Origin: Picochlorum sp. 'celeri'
Taxonomy: Eukaryota; Chlorophyta; Trebouxiophyceae
Direction: 5' to 3'
Assembly: GCA_010909725.1 (NCBI GenBank)
Contig: JAACMV010000014.1
Location: forward strand, 310,001-374,000
DNA: 64,000 nucleotides
Part shown: positions 9,487 through 19,413 of the stretch, in pieces
How positions within the stretch are numbered: position 1 is the first letter of the stretch
How the letters are laid out: each line of letters begins with the position of its first letter
Position numbers and translations under genes: made by a program
The notes under the pieces: model-generated
The model's database searches: none
Told to the model about the DNA's origin: nothing
The model's input: only the letters and a program-made list of their open reading frames with translations

Positions 9487-12400
9487 ATGGCCGCGCTCGT
9501 CGGTGATGATGATGGTGAGAAGAATCAAGGGAGTGGTCATGATGACGAGAGCATGTGTTGTACGACGAGAACAAACTTGAGTCGGCAGCATGAGGAGTAC
9601 TTTGATCGTGTATTGTCACAAGGGAGGTTGGAGGAGGCCATGGAAGCGTTTGATATGGCCTTTTTCAGCCATTTCGATCGTATTGTACGTTTTTGCATCA
9701 CTATAAAAGTAGAAGAGAAGGTATTGTTGAAAAAAGCACCATCTTGGATGCAGGTTTCCATGTATCAGGAACAGCCACAGCTGCTGGATCCAATACTGGA
9801 GGGATTTGTTGGACGGCTCGCATCCATCATGATGGATCGTGTGTCGTCTATGAAGTATGATGCAGATGATATGCTCAAGGTGGTGTATGTGTCAAAGTTT
9901 CTTTGGAAGTTGGCATCAGTGCGAGGGTACAAGACAATATTGAGGTTTATGCCATGTGAGGTGTATTGTGTGGAACCTGTGTTTCATTTGTCCCAGGTAG
10001 TGACGAAAGGTGCGTGGAAGTCATCGAAAGACAATTCATGTGAAGAAGTGGCAGAGGTGTCAACGTGGGAGTGCGAGTATGTGTGTCTCATGTGGAGTTC
10101 TCAGCTGGCCTTGGTGCCATTCAAATTTGACATTATAGATTCAAGTATGAATGTGGGGCAGGTGTATGAGATTGCTCCGTTGGCCCAAACGTTGATTGAT
10201 GTATGCAAAGATCAATTGAAGTCGGCGAGTGCGACGAGAAACATGGCGGCAGTATGTTTGGGGAGGTTGCTGACTCGGCCAGATATGACCAAGGCTTTGA
10301 TGGATTTTGCGACGTGGTGTCGTGATGTGCTACACGACGTATCTGAGAATAGCAGTTCAGATGCAAGAGATAGATATAGAGTGTTGTCATTTTTATTGCC
10401 TGGGATTATCCTGACATGGTCGACCTTGTTCAAGATTGGGAGAGTGCAGGATGAGGGAATACATGCTCTTGCAGCAGAGTTTATTCCGCACGGGATGCGT
10501 GTGTTTGAATCTGAAGGGGCAAAATCAAATCCTCTTTTGCGTAAATTATGCATCAAGATGACTCAGAGGGCTGTGTTGCTGTGCGTCACGGACGGCAAGG
10601 ATGCTTGGTTGGCTGATGAGGGGACCAGGGATACTGTAGAGATGAGTATTGACGCATTGATCACGGCGTTGGATGACCAGGATACTATTGTGAGGTGGTC
10701 TGGTGCAAAAGGAGTGGGAAGAGTTTCATCCAAACTCCCGTCGTCCTTTGTGAATCAGGTGATTGATTGGATATTGGAGCAGATGCATTCTGTTCTTGCC
10801 ACTGAGAATAGCTGGCATGGGGGATGCTTGGCTCTCGCCGAGCTTACACGTAGGGACCTTATACCTCGCTCCAAAGTATCTGAGATGATTCCTGTGGTTG
10901 AGAAGGGGTTGGAATTTGAAATTCGGCGAGGTTACACGAGTTTGGGTGCAAATGTTCGAGATGCAGCTGCATATGTATGTTGGGCGCTTGCAAGAACCCA
11001 ATCAAAGGAAGAGATGCGAGGAGCTGTCTTGAAACTAGCACCGATCCTTATGACAACAGCATGTTATGATCGAGAGGTGAATTGTAGGCGAGCAGCAGCA
11101 GCAGCCTTCCAAGAATGTGTAGGGCGACTTGGAGAATTCCCCCATGGTATTGATATTCTGACTATTGCTGATTATTTCACCGTGAGCCTTCGAAAAGCGG
11201 TGCGTCACTTTACAAAGAAAACACAAATGACTTGATGCGTGATGCTGAAGAAGGCATCTCATCGTGATACATGTCTTTGCAGGCTTATATTGATGTAGCA
11301 CCACAGGTTGCAGCATTTCCTGGGTATCATGTATATTTCGCGAGACATCTTTTGGAGAAGAAATTGAGACATTGGGAAAAATCTGTCCGAGAACTAGCTG
11401 CGCAAGCTCTCGCATCGCTTGTCCATATCGATGTGGACTATCACTGTATCGAGTCTGTCCCTCACCTGATAAAATCATGCCCAAGCACTGTGTTGGATGA
11501 GAGGCATGGAGCTGTTGCTGCCCTGGCATGCGTCATCCCTCAAATATATCGAATAAAGAATTGCAAAGATTGGATAGATGTCCGTGTACAAAAGCAGCTC
11601 GCGGATATCATTCCAACATTGGTCAATGCTGGCTTGACCAAGGGCGTCGGGGGAGAGACAATGAGAGGCGCATTATGCCGCTTGATAGCAAGCCTGTCAC
11701 AAACGCAGATTCCAATGAATGATGATCAGATAATCTGCTTGTACGATATGTGTCGTGAAAATCTGAGCCATCCATCAGAGGATATTCAGTTGGAAGCATC
11801 TGTTGCGCTCTCTTCATTCCTGGACAGACACATTCCACGAGATTGCCTCGATGAGGACCGCGTGCTGAATGATTTGATCCACAACCTTCGTCCAGATTTA
11901 CATTTTGGAGCGCGACGAGGTTCGGCGATGGTGTTTGGCAAATTTCCTCCTCGACTCATCAAACAGTACCAGAGCGACATCCTCAATGCCCTCATTCCAA
12001 CAGTGCATCTTGAGGAGCAGATAGCTGCCCGGGACGTCGAAACTCGAGTAAACGCAATACAGTCTCTTCCTCATGTTCTGAGCGTGATGGATACCTCTGA
12101 TGCACTAGCATGGCTGGGCAATGTATTTGATGCACTCCTTGCAGCCCTAGATGACTATTCAACTGACAATAGGGGTGATATTGGTAGCTGGTGTCGGGAT
12201 GCCGCGGTACGTGCGGCTACCCATATCTTTGAGAATCACCCACCAAAATATTATGATCCATCAATATTAGATAAAGCGAGGCACATAGCATACAAGACTG
12301 CCCGTGTATCCATTGAGCGAATCAGCAAGGTACGCCAGACAGCTGGCTCATGCTTGAAGCAAAGCGCAGAACGATATGGAGATGAGCTCCAACTACAACG

Positions 12401-13118
12401 CATATACGATACTATTAAATCGACCAAAGATGCTGATTTTCAAGAAGGGAAGGCAGTAGCACAGGTTGTCCAAGCAATCAGCCCATCTCACTCACAACTA
12501 TCAAAAGAAATTGTCAGTGGCCTTGTATACTCCATTGGTGGCCTTGACGCAGCGCTCCAAGAAATGACAGCATCATCACTCGTGAAATTTGTCAATAATT
12601 GCGATGAAGAGACTGCGGTATACTGCGGGGAGATTATTTTAGACTTGTGGGAGACCAACCTGAAGAACACGAGACTATCTGTCCCAAGCATCCTCACAGT
12701 AGACCATCTACTCTCCAATTCTCCCCTCATGTACCACGACGATATTATAGTGAGAACTGTGAGCCTAGTACAGAACGCGACTACAGGTACCGGAGATGTG
12801 GGCAAATTATGCAGTGCAGCAGCACTCTTGGGCACCATTGTTGGCAATGATACTGGTGGTGGAACTACACCAGATGCACCAGCCATCCGCGTCCTCGTAT
12901 CACTGATGGGCAAAAAGTACCCAAAAGTGCGAAAGATGGCTGCTGAGCAACTCTATACAGCAATGCTTATGTGGGATGAGGAGACAGCCTCAGCATCTGG
13001 TATCCTGTTTGACAATGCCCAGACCATTCTGATGGACACAGCATGGGATGGACCGGCAGCGGTGGTTAGACCAGCTCGGGAGCGCTTGGCTGCAAGCCTT
13101 GGCTTTTCACTTCAGTAA
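9487..13118 (+). CDS. TBCD: tubulin-folding cofactor D
   Basis: HEAT/ARM-repeat chaperone that captures beta-tubulin and, with cofactors C and E, assembles and recycles alpha/beta-tubulin dimers. The hallmark LGANVRDAAAYVCWALAR occurs near residue 490, followed by HGIDILTIADYFTVSLRK, and after the intron YIDVAPQVAAFPGY and RHWEKSVRELAAQALASL, all colinear with known TBCD. One intron at 11200-11282 (83 nt; donor GTGCGT, acceptor TTTGCAG, phase 0) joins exons 9487-11199 and 11283-13118. The product is 1182 aa, close to the about 1190 aa usual for the family. The start at 9487 is the first ATG of the long frame. The 3' neighbour on the same strand begins 201 bp downstream. Confidence 0.93.
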
Positions 13119-13319
13119 GCAACTCAATCGTATCCCTTACTATTTTATGCAAGTGTAAATTGCATTCAAGTATATTTACGATACTTTAGAGTATGCGTCG
13201 AGTACATTGTGTTTGAATTCGACACATCTTGCGATTTTAAGGAAGACTCTCTTCAGCTGTTGGAGAATGGATCTTCTCGTGTGAAATGAAAAGATAGTTG
13301 ATTTGGAAGAGAAGCGAAG

Positions 13320-16300
13320 ATGAGCAAGACAAAAGAGAGTCAGACAGTTGGCCAAAATCTTGGAAGAACAGAGCTGCCCTCTTTTTTCTTGTTGGATGTT
13401 GTTCTCATTCCCGATGATGAGGAGTATATCTCAAAGTACAAGGAATATATTTATGGGGATGGTTCCAGTGAGAGTGATACACGTGAAGACAACTCTGCTG
13501 GGCCCAGTAGCAGTTCCAAGCCATTCCAGTTTGGTTTTGGACAGCAGTCTCCATTAAAACAGGAGGCGACTCCTCCTCAACCTACGGCTGATAATGATTC
13601 TAGTGAGGGTCATCCAAATCAAGGTAAATCTGCTGGGCCCAGTAGCAGTTCCAGGCCATTCCAGTTTGGCTTTGGGCAACAGTTTGCTTTCAGACAGGAG
13701 GCGACTCCTTCTCGACCTACGGCTGAGAGTGCCAGTGGTTCCAACAGAGGTGGTCCGAATCAAGATAAATCTGCTGGGCCCAGTAGTAGTTCCAGACCAG
13801 GCCACTTTGGCTTTGGGCAACAGTTTGCTTTCAGACAGGAGGCGACTCCTTCTCGACCTACGGCTGAGAATGCCAGTGGTTCCAACAGAGGTGGTCCGAA
13901 TCAAGATAAATCTGCTGGGCCCAGTAGTAGTTCCAGACCAGGCCACTTTGGCTTTGGGCAACAGTTTGCTTTCAGACAGGAGGCGACTCCTTCTCGACCT
14001 ACGGCTGAGAATGCCAGTGGTTCCAACAGAGGTGGTCTGAATCAAGATAAATCTGCTGGGCCCAGTAGTAGTTCCAGACCAGGCCACTTTGGCTTTGGGC
14101 AACAGTTTGCTTTCAGACAGGAGGCGACTCCTCCTCAACCTACGGCTGATAATGCCAGTGGTTCCAATGGAGGTGGTCCAAAACAAGACAACTCTGCTGG
14201 GCCCAGTAGTAGTTCCAGACCAGGCCACTTTGGCTTTGGGCAACAGTTTGCTTTCAGACAGGAGGCGACTCCTTCTCGACCTACGGCTGAGAATGCCAGT
14301 GGTTCCAACAGAGGTGGTCCGAATCAAGATAAATCTGCTGGGCCCAGTAGTAGTTCCAGACCAGGCCACTTTGGCTTTGGGCAACAGTTTGCTTTCAGAC
14401 AGGAGGCGACTCCTTCTCGACCTACGGCTGAGAATGCCAGTGGTTCCAACAGAGGTGGTCCGAATCAAGATAAATCTGCTGGGCCCAGTAGTAGTTCCAG
14501 ACCAGGCCACTTTGGCTTTGGGCAACAGTTTGCTTTCAGACAGGAGGCGACTCCTCCTCAACCTACGGCTGATAATGCCAGTGGTTCCAATGGAGGTGGT
14601 CCAAAACAAGACAACTCTGCTGGGCCCAGTAGTAGTTCCAGACCAGGCCACTTTGGCTTTGGGCAACAGTTTGCTTTCAGACAGGAGGCGACTCCTCCTC
14701 AACCTACGGCTGATAATGCCAGTGGTTCCAATGGAGGTGGTCCAAAACAAGATAAATCTGCTGGGCCCAGTAGTAGTTCCAGACCAGGCCACTTTGGCTT
14801 TGGGCAGCAGTCTCCTTTAAAGCATGAGGTGACTCCTCCTCAACCTACGGGTGATAGCACGAGTCTTTCTTCGCGAGCAGCACGTAGAAAGATGAGGGTG
14901 TGTAGAAATCGATGGGAAACAGCAAGTAATGGAGGTGACTCTATGCATCCTCAGCTTGGTAGAACAAATCCAAACGGTGTACCATGGAGGAAAACCACGG
15001 TACGCGAAGAGTATGATCATGGTGCGATATGGCATGTTCAATTAGATTCCATCTCGGGTATGAAAGAATATGCGCCAAAGAGCGTAGAGGAGTTGCGCTG
15101 GGAACATTCCCAGAATACCGTCACAAAGGATTTGGCGGTAATAGAATCATACTCCTGTTTGGAGAAACCGACTCCTTTTCTCATGGCAGTGCTTCAGGGG
15201 AGATTGGGGTTGTGTAAAGTTTTCAGCCATTCTCAGTGGTTATGGGAAAGACGTTGGCCCATGTATCGTACTGATGTCAAAGCTTGCTCACAAATCATGA
15301 TGGGTGTTTTTGTGGCATGTATTCATGGACGAGTGGATATGTTTGAGTGTCTTCTGAAAGCGCTTTTAGAGGGAGGAATAGTGTCTAGTGCTACTGCATT
15401 ATCGAGAATTATGCAGTCTAGGGATGAAAATGGAAGAACACCTTGCATTCTTGCATCAATGCATGGACATAACGATGTGTTACAAAGCTTCATTGCCTTA
15501 TTCAAAACTCCAACTGTATCTGCTGGGTCTCTGTCCCCGTGGACTGCTCATGTGAATGCGCAAGACAGGCTAGGCAAAACAGCACTCATGTATGCATGCG
15601 AGTCTGGAAATCTTCAGATTGCCGAGACCCTTATCAAACAAGGTGTGAATCTTGATATGCAGGATAAGCATGACTTATCTGCACTTGAATATGCCATGAG
15701 TAGGGATCACAAGGAAATTATATTAGCCCTGATCAACGCTGGTGCTGATCTGTCTATTAATGGAGAACAGATTCTGATAGGCGCGGCAGAGAAGGGAGAT
15801 CTAGAGATGCTCCAGACGTTGATCAAGTTGAATTTCGATTTGAACAGAAAGTGTATTGCGGGACGGACAGCGGTCATGTTTGCCGTACATGAGGACCAAG
15901 AGGAGGCGGTGCAAACTCTGCTGGAAGCTGGGGCAGACGCAGCTGTGCGCGATGAGAATGATGATACAATACTGACGCTCGCTGCAGAGCATGCATCGGC
16001 TCGTATGGTTAATTTGTGCTTGGAAGCTATACCTGCTGAAATGATAGACTTCTGTACACTTCATGAGAGGTGGACAGCATTGATGCTTGCATCCAAGAGA
16101 GGAGATGAAGATATTGTCAAAGCCCTCTTGAAGGCCGGTGCATCCGTCCTGCATAAGCGAGATATTCAGATGATGTCGACTGTTGATCTCGTGAGCAATG
16201 GCGATCTTGAGAATAAAAACGCCATACTTGAACTCCTCAGGGAAAGAGAGGCAGCAGAGAGACTTGTAGAGCAAATGTCAATACAACAGATTAGTGAATG

Positions 16301-17357
16301 CGACCAAGGTGATTCCATCGCATACGACGATCTCAACATTGCGACAGATAGAATTATTGGACGAGGTTCCTTTAGTGTTGTGAAAATGGCAACCTGGAGA
16401 GGCATGGATGTGGCAGTCAAAGAGTTGACATCAAATCTGTCCTTGGACACACAAGACATATTGCGCTCAGAGGTACAGACATTGTCGTCCCTGCGACATC
16501 CTTCTATTGTATCATACTATGGTTATTGCGAGGATCCTCCATGTATTGTTATGGAGCTATGCGCCGACTCACTGAGCAATCTGTTGCACCAATGTGCGCA
16601 AGGGGGTGGCAGCAACTCAGATATTGGTCAGACAATGACATGGAAATGCCGCTTGCAGATTGCTACAGACACCGCTGAAGGAATGACGTATTTACATAAG
16701 GCTAAAAACTATTATCATCGTGATCTTAGAACCGCAAATATTCTCATCACCAGTAGATACCAGGCCAAGATCTCAGACATGGGATTGACAAAGAAAGCAC
16801 TCAAAGTAAGCAGAAACTCTGCTGGAACTATTGCAGCATCAACGCCGAGGTGGCTGGCACCAGAAATTTTGTCAAATGGCCCATTCACGTCCAAATCCGA
16901 TGTGTACAGCTTTGGCACTGTGCTTTATGAGCTTGCAACGTGGAAACAGCCATGGGCTGGCATTGAAGAGTACGGAATCCCTCATCTTATTCTTGTGAAG
17001 AAAGAGCGCTTGACAATTCCAGACTTGGAAAGCATACCTGGACCACAACCAACTGATGGAGAAACATTGATCAAATTTAGGGAGATTGCAGATAAATGTC
17101 TCGCAGTTGACCCATCTGACAGACCAGAGTTTGATGAGATTGTCTCAGAGCTAAAGCAGATACTCAGACGCGAGCAGACGCCAGAAGATCAGCAGATGTC
17201 TTCTTGCATTGTATGTCTCTCCAAGTCATCTGAATGTGCATACATCAATTGTGGGCATTGCTGTGTCTGTGACGATTGTGCACAGATCCACCCCTGCAGT
17301 GCTCAGTGCCCAATCTGTAGAAAAGCAGGGCGCCCAACAAAAATTTTCTTCTCGTAG
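13320..17357 (+). CDS. FGFG-repeat / ankyrin / TKL-type protein kinase / RING fusion protein
   Basis: Single-exon 1345-aa protein with four parts. (1) After about 65 residues, ten tandem units (13521 to about 14862), each beginning with an FGFGQQ motif and rich in Ser, Gly, Pro and Gln, predicted disordered. (2) Ankyrin repeats (about 15420-16170), e.g. GKTALMYACESGNLQIAETL and RWTALMLASKRGDEDIVKAL. (3) A protein kinase domain (about 16350-17160): Gly loop GRGSFSVV, VAVKEL with the ATP-binding Lys, HRD at 16716-16724 and DMG (16776-16784) in place of DFG, then an APEI/L-type motif in PRWLAPEIL; closest in style to TKL kinases. (4) A C-terminal C3HC4 RING (about 17206-17325; CIVC...CGHCCVCDDC...CPICRK) suggesting E3 ubiquitin ligase activity. 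All kinase catalytic residues appear present. Substrates are unknown; signalling through coupled phosphorylation and ubiquitylation is inference. Confidence 0.88.
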   Translation: MSKTKESQTVGQNLGRTELPSFFLLDVVLIPDDEEYISKYKEYIYGDGSSESDTREDNSAGPSSSSKPFQFGFGQQSPLKQEATPPQPTADNDSSEGHPNQGKSAGPSSSSRPFQFGFGQQFAFRQEATPSRPTAESASGSNRGGPNQDKSAGPSSSSRPGHFGFGQQFAFRQEATPSRPTAENASGSNRGGPNQDKSAGPSSSSRPGHFGFGQQFAFRQEATPSRPTAENASGSNRGGLNQDKSAGPSSSSRPGHFGFGQQFAFRQEATPPQPTADNASGSNGGGPKQDNSAGPSSSSRPGHFGFGQQFAFRQEATPSRPTAENASGSNRGGPNQDKSAGPSSSSRPGHFGFGQQFAFRQEATPSRPTAENASGSNRGGPNQDKSAGPSSSSRPGHFGFGQQFAFRQEATPPQPTADNASGSNGGGPKQDNSAGPSSSSRPGHFGFGQQFAFRQEATPPQPTADNASGSNGGGPKQDKSAGPSSSSRPGHFGFGQQSPLKHEVTPPQPTGDSTSLSSRAARRKMRVCRNRWETASNGGDSMHPQLGRTNPNGVPWRKTTVREEYDHGAIWHVQLDSISGMKEYAPKSVEELRWEHSQNTVTKDLAVIESYSCLEKPTPFLMAVLQGRLGLCKVFSHSQWLWERRWPMYRTDVKACSQIMMGVFVACIHGRVDMFECLLKALLEGGIVSSATALSRIMQSRDENGRTPCILASMHGHNDVLQSFIALFKTPTVSAGSLSPWTAHVNAQDRLGKTALMYACESGNLQIAETLIKQGVNLDMQDKHDLSALEYAMSRDHKEIILALINAGADLSINGEQILIGAAEKGDLEMLQTLIKLNFDLNRKCIAGRTAVMFAVHEDQEEAVQTLLEAGADAAVRDENDDTILTLAAEHASARMVNLCLEAIPAEMIDFCTLHERWTALMLASKRGDEDIVKALLKAGASVLHKRDIQMMSTVDLVSNGDLENKNAILELLREREAAERLVEQMSIQQISECDQGDSIAYDDLNIATDRIIGRGSFSVVKMATWRGMDVAVKELTSNLSLDTQDILRSEVQTLSSLRHPSIVSYYGYCEDPPCIVMELCADSLSNLLHQCAQGGGSNSDIGQTMTWKCRLQIATDTAEGMTYLHKAKNYYHRDLRTANILITSRYQAKISDMGLTKKALKVSRNSAGTIAASTPRWLAPEILSNGPFTSKSDVYSFGTVLYELATWKQPWAGIEEYGIPHLILVKKERLTIPDLESIPGPQPTDGETLIKFREIADKCLAVDPSDRPEFDEIVSELKQILRREQTPEDQQMSSCIVCLSKSSECAYINCGHCCVCDDCAQIHPCSAQCPICRKAGRPTKIFFS
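13521..14862 (+). repeat. tandem 141-bp coding repeat (47-aa FGFGQQ units)
   Basis: Eight units of exactly 141 bp start at 13656, 13797, 13938, 14079, 14220, 14361, 14502 and 14643. They are flanked by a 135-bp first unit (13521) and a divergent last unit (14784). Two sub-types alternate: SRPTAENASGSNRGG with NQDKS, and PQPTADNASGSNGGG with KQDNS or KQDKS. Central units are nearly identical in DNA, pointing to unequal exchange or gene conversion. Confidence 0.95.
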
Positions 17358-17733
17358 CACTCATACCGAAGATGAATTGACATGATCACAAGCAAACAAG
17401 TGTAAGATATTTTTGGTCCAACGCCAATCAGTAGACGCAAGTCAGGCCGATTGTCTGAAAGAGCTTTTGCAGCATGCATTGTCTTTTTTTCTCTGCGACA
17501 GCATGGTTCTAAACGTGACCCTCTAATGAGTAGACATATTCAACCGGTGCAACAAGTACGTGTGCGTCACTACAACTGCAGTAGCCTTTGCAGCCGCGTC
17601 CTCCAGCAGGAGAATTCTCGAGTTTCGGTCCCTCTCCTCTCTCATGACCGCTTACTAAAGTGCCCTGTCTTCCGCGGCGACGCTTTGTACCTGTATACTT
17701 CCCATGTGACTATTCTAAAAGCCTTCTGGATGC

Positions 17734-17746
17734 TTCTAGAACCTTC
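17734..17746 (+). promoter_or_regulatory. perfect three-unit heat-shock element
   Basis: TTCTAGAACCTTC fits TTCnnGAAnnTTC exactly, i.e. three contiguous inverted nGAAn pentamers, the canonical binding site for a heat-shock factor trimer. It lies 50 bp upstream of a TATA box and about 190 bp upstream of the ATG at 17938. Confidence 0.75.
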
Positions 17747-17795
17747 CGCAACGTGACACATCAGCATCATGTCGGAAACGCGGCTGGCGGATTGC

Positions 17796-17803
17796 TATAA
17801 ATA
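17796..17803 (+). promoter_or_regulatory. TATA box
   Basis: TATAAATA within a GC-rich stretch, 50 bp downstream of the heat-shock element. It predicts transcription start near 17825-17835 and a leader of about 105 nt. Confidence 0.65.
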
Positions 17804-17937
17804 TGGGACGCGGACATGTACGACACCAAAATCAATTTCAATTGAAACTATAACAAGCAAACATCTTTGATACAAAAGACGTGTGATATACACATATATA
17901 CTTCAAGGTATACTAGAACAAAGTCAATCGATACATA

Positions 17938-19029
17938 ATGCAAGGAAACAACGGAAACGGAGCAAACCTGCACGGCATGTCATGTCACGCATGTTGTCAC
18001 GACATGGACCAAGCCTCACTTGCATACCACCATACTCTTGCTATGCACTTGATGCATTCCATGGGTACTATTTATGGGGCACATTCTCCAGCTGGGGGTT
18101 CAGGTAGCAGGGGATGTCACTCTGGGTTGGATGCTGCTCATGGAGGTGATGTTCATGCTGCCCATGGAATCAATATCTCGGGAGGACAGGGATGTCACTC
18201 TGGTAAGGATGCTGCTCATGCCGCCCATGGAGGTGATATTCATGCTGCTCATGGAGTAAACGTCTCGAGTGGATGCCACTCTGGGTTGGATGCTGCCCAT
18301 GGAGGTGATGTTCATGCTGCTCATGGAATCAATGTCTCGGGAGGACAGGGATGCCACTCTGGGTTGGATGCCGTGCATGCTGCCCATGGAGCTGATATTC
18401 ATGCTGCCCATGGAATCAATGTCTCGGGAGGACAGGGATGTCACTCTGGTAAGGATGCTGCCCATGGAGGTGATATTCATGCTGCTCATGGAGTAAACGT
18501 CTCAGGTGGATGTCACTCTGGGTTGGATGCTGCTCATGGAGGTGATGTTCATGCTGCCCATGGAATCAATATCTCGGGAGGACAGGGATGTCACTCTGGG
18601 CTGGATGCTGCCCATGGAGGTGATATTCATGCTGCTCATGGAGTAAACGTCTCAGGTGGATGTCACTCTGGGTTGGATGCTGTGCATGCTGCTCATGGAG
18701 GTGATGTTCATGCTGCACATGGAATCAATATCTCGGGAGGACAGGGATGTCACTCTGGTAAGGATGCTGCTCATGCCGCCCATGGAGGTGATATTCATGC
18801 TGCTCATGGAGTAAACGTCTCGAGTGGATGCCACTCTGGGTTGGATGCTGCCCATGGAATCAATATCTCGGGAGGACAGGGATGTCACTCTGGTCTGGAT
18901 GCTGCCCATGGAGTCAATGTCTCAGCAGACCAGATATGTGAGGTGCATACAGATCAGGATGGAGAAGATGAGGATGCCCCAGCAGACGCAGGTGTTGATG
19001 GAGAGGATGGAAACGATAGCCAAGAATGA
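17938..19029 (+). CDS. His/Cys/Gly-rich tandem-repeat protein of unknown function
   Basis: 363-aa single-exon protein of no family I recognise. After a short N-terminus with a CHACCHDMD cluster and several further His residues, eleven repeats run from 18112 to about 18933. Each is built from GCHSGLDAAHGGDVHAAHG followed by INISGGQ or VNVSG. Each full unit has four or five His and one Cys at fixed spacing, always as Cys-His. Units vary by insertion of an extra HAAHG block, and the last two are shortened. The C-terminal 30 residues are strongly acidic. No signal peptide or membrane segment is evident. The regular Cys-His pairs suggest binding of Zn, Cu, Ni or haem, and the period would also suit a beta-solenoid; both are inference. 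The heat-shock element upstream suggests stress induction. Confidence 0.82.
   Translation: MQGNNGNGANLHGMSCHACCHDMDQASLAYHHTLAMHLMHSMGTIYGAHSPAGGSGSRGCHSGLDAAHGGDVHAAHGINISGGQGCHSGKDAAHAAHGGDIHAAHGVNVSSGCHSGLDAAHGGDVHAAHGINVSGGQGCHSGLDAVHAAHGADIHAAHGINVSGGQGCHSGKDAAHGGDIHAAHGVNVSGGCHSGLDAAHGGDVHAAHGINISGGQGCHSGLDAAHGGDIHAAHGVNVSGGCHSGLDAVHAAHGGDVHAAHGINISGGQGCHSGKDAAHAAHGGDIHAAHGVNVSSGCHSGLDAAHGINISGGQGCHSGLDAAHGVNVSADQICEVHTDQDGEDEDAPADAGVDGEDGNDSQE
18112..18933 (+). repeat. tandem coding repeat, basic unit about 78 bp (26 aa), 11 copies
   Basis: Eleven GCHSG-initiated units with lengths alternating by whole codons (extra HAAHG, or missing the GGDVHAAHG part). A higher-order pattern is visible: the unit pair at the beginning is repeated almost exactly near the end, indicating segmental duplication inside the array. 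Confidence 0.93.
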
Positions 19030-19413
19030 ATGTCCACATCTGAAAATGATTGCGAAATCTCACACGGTTACATGTATGATGGTATCACATGTGATGACTC
19101 ATCATTTGCTACAGTTGCGTTCGGAGCATTGTCACAACATCAAGTTTTCATGAATCTGTAACACTGAATAGATGGCAACCATTATAACTAATCTCGATAG
19201 AGGCATGTACCCTTAAGATGAATGCAGAACGAGGCATGAGTTCATGCATCCGTGTCGTGTTCATGTACGCATACGGCAAGCTTGAGCTTGTGGAAGACTT
19301 TGGTCTCAGAAGCTGCGCCAAGTGCAGTCTCAAAAATATTGCTTTTTTTTCATCCCAAGAACATCCATAGTACTCAAAAATGTTCTTCATGGATATTTGT
19401 AACGTAAATTATC
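19030..19413. other. intergenic region downstream of the His/Cys-repeat gene
   Basis: About 380 bp with no gene recognised. It must hold the 3' end of the repeat gene and the promoter of the glycosyltransferase. Confidence 0.45.

Larger units (their letters stand above)
17358..17937 (+). promoter_or_regulatory. 580-bp upstream region of the His/Cys-repeat gene
   Basis: No supported gene lies here; the open frame at 17451-17756 overlaps the promoter elements. The region carries a heat-shock element and a TATA box, listed separately, both oriented for the downstream gene. Confidence 0.65.

Noticed and set aside
13554..14792. 412-codon open frame on the minus strand
   Set aside because: It is the antisense of the 141-bp repeat array; its length results from the repeat lacking stops on that strand, and its product is low-complexity Arg/Ser.
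14089..14820. 243-codon open frame on the plus strand, alternate frame
   Set aside because: Out-of-frame reading of the same repeat; the main frame continues into ankyrin, kinase and RING domains.
17451..17756. 101-codon frame upstream of the His/Cys-repeat gene
   Set aside because: Overlaps the heat-shock element and has no recognisable features.
18112..18933. Regular repeats considered as a CRISPR-like array
   Set aside because: The repeats are in frame, code for a regular His-rich protein, have no unique spacers and lie in nuclear eukaryotic DNA.
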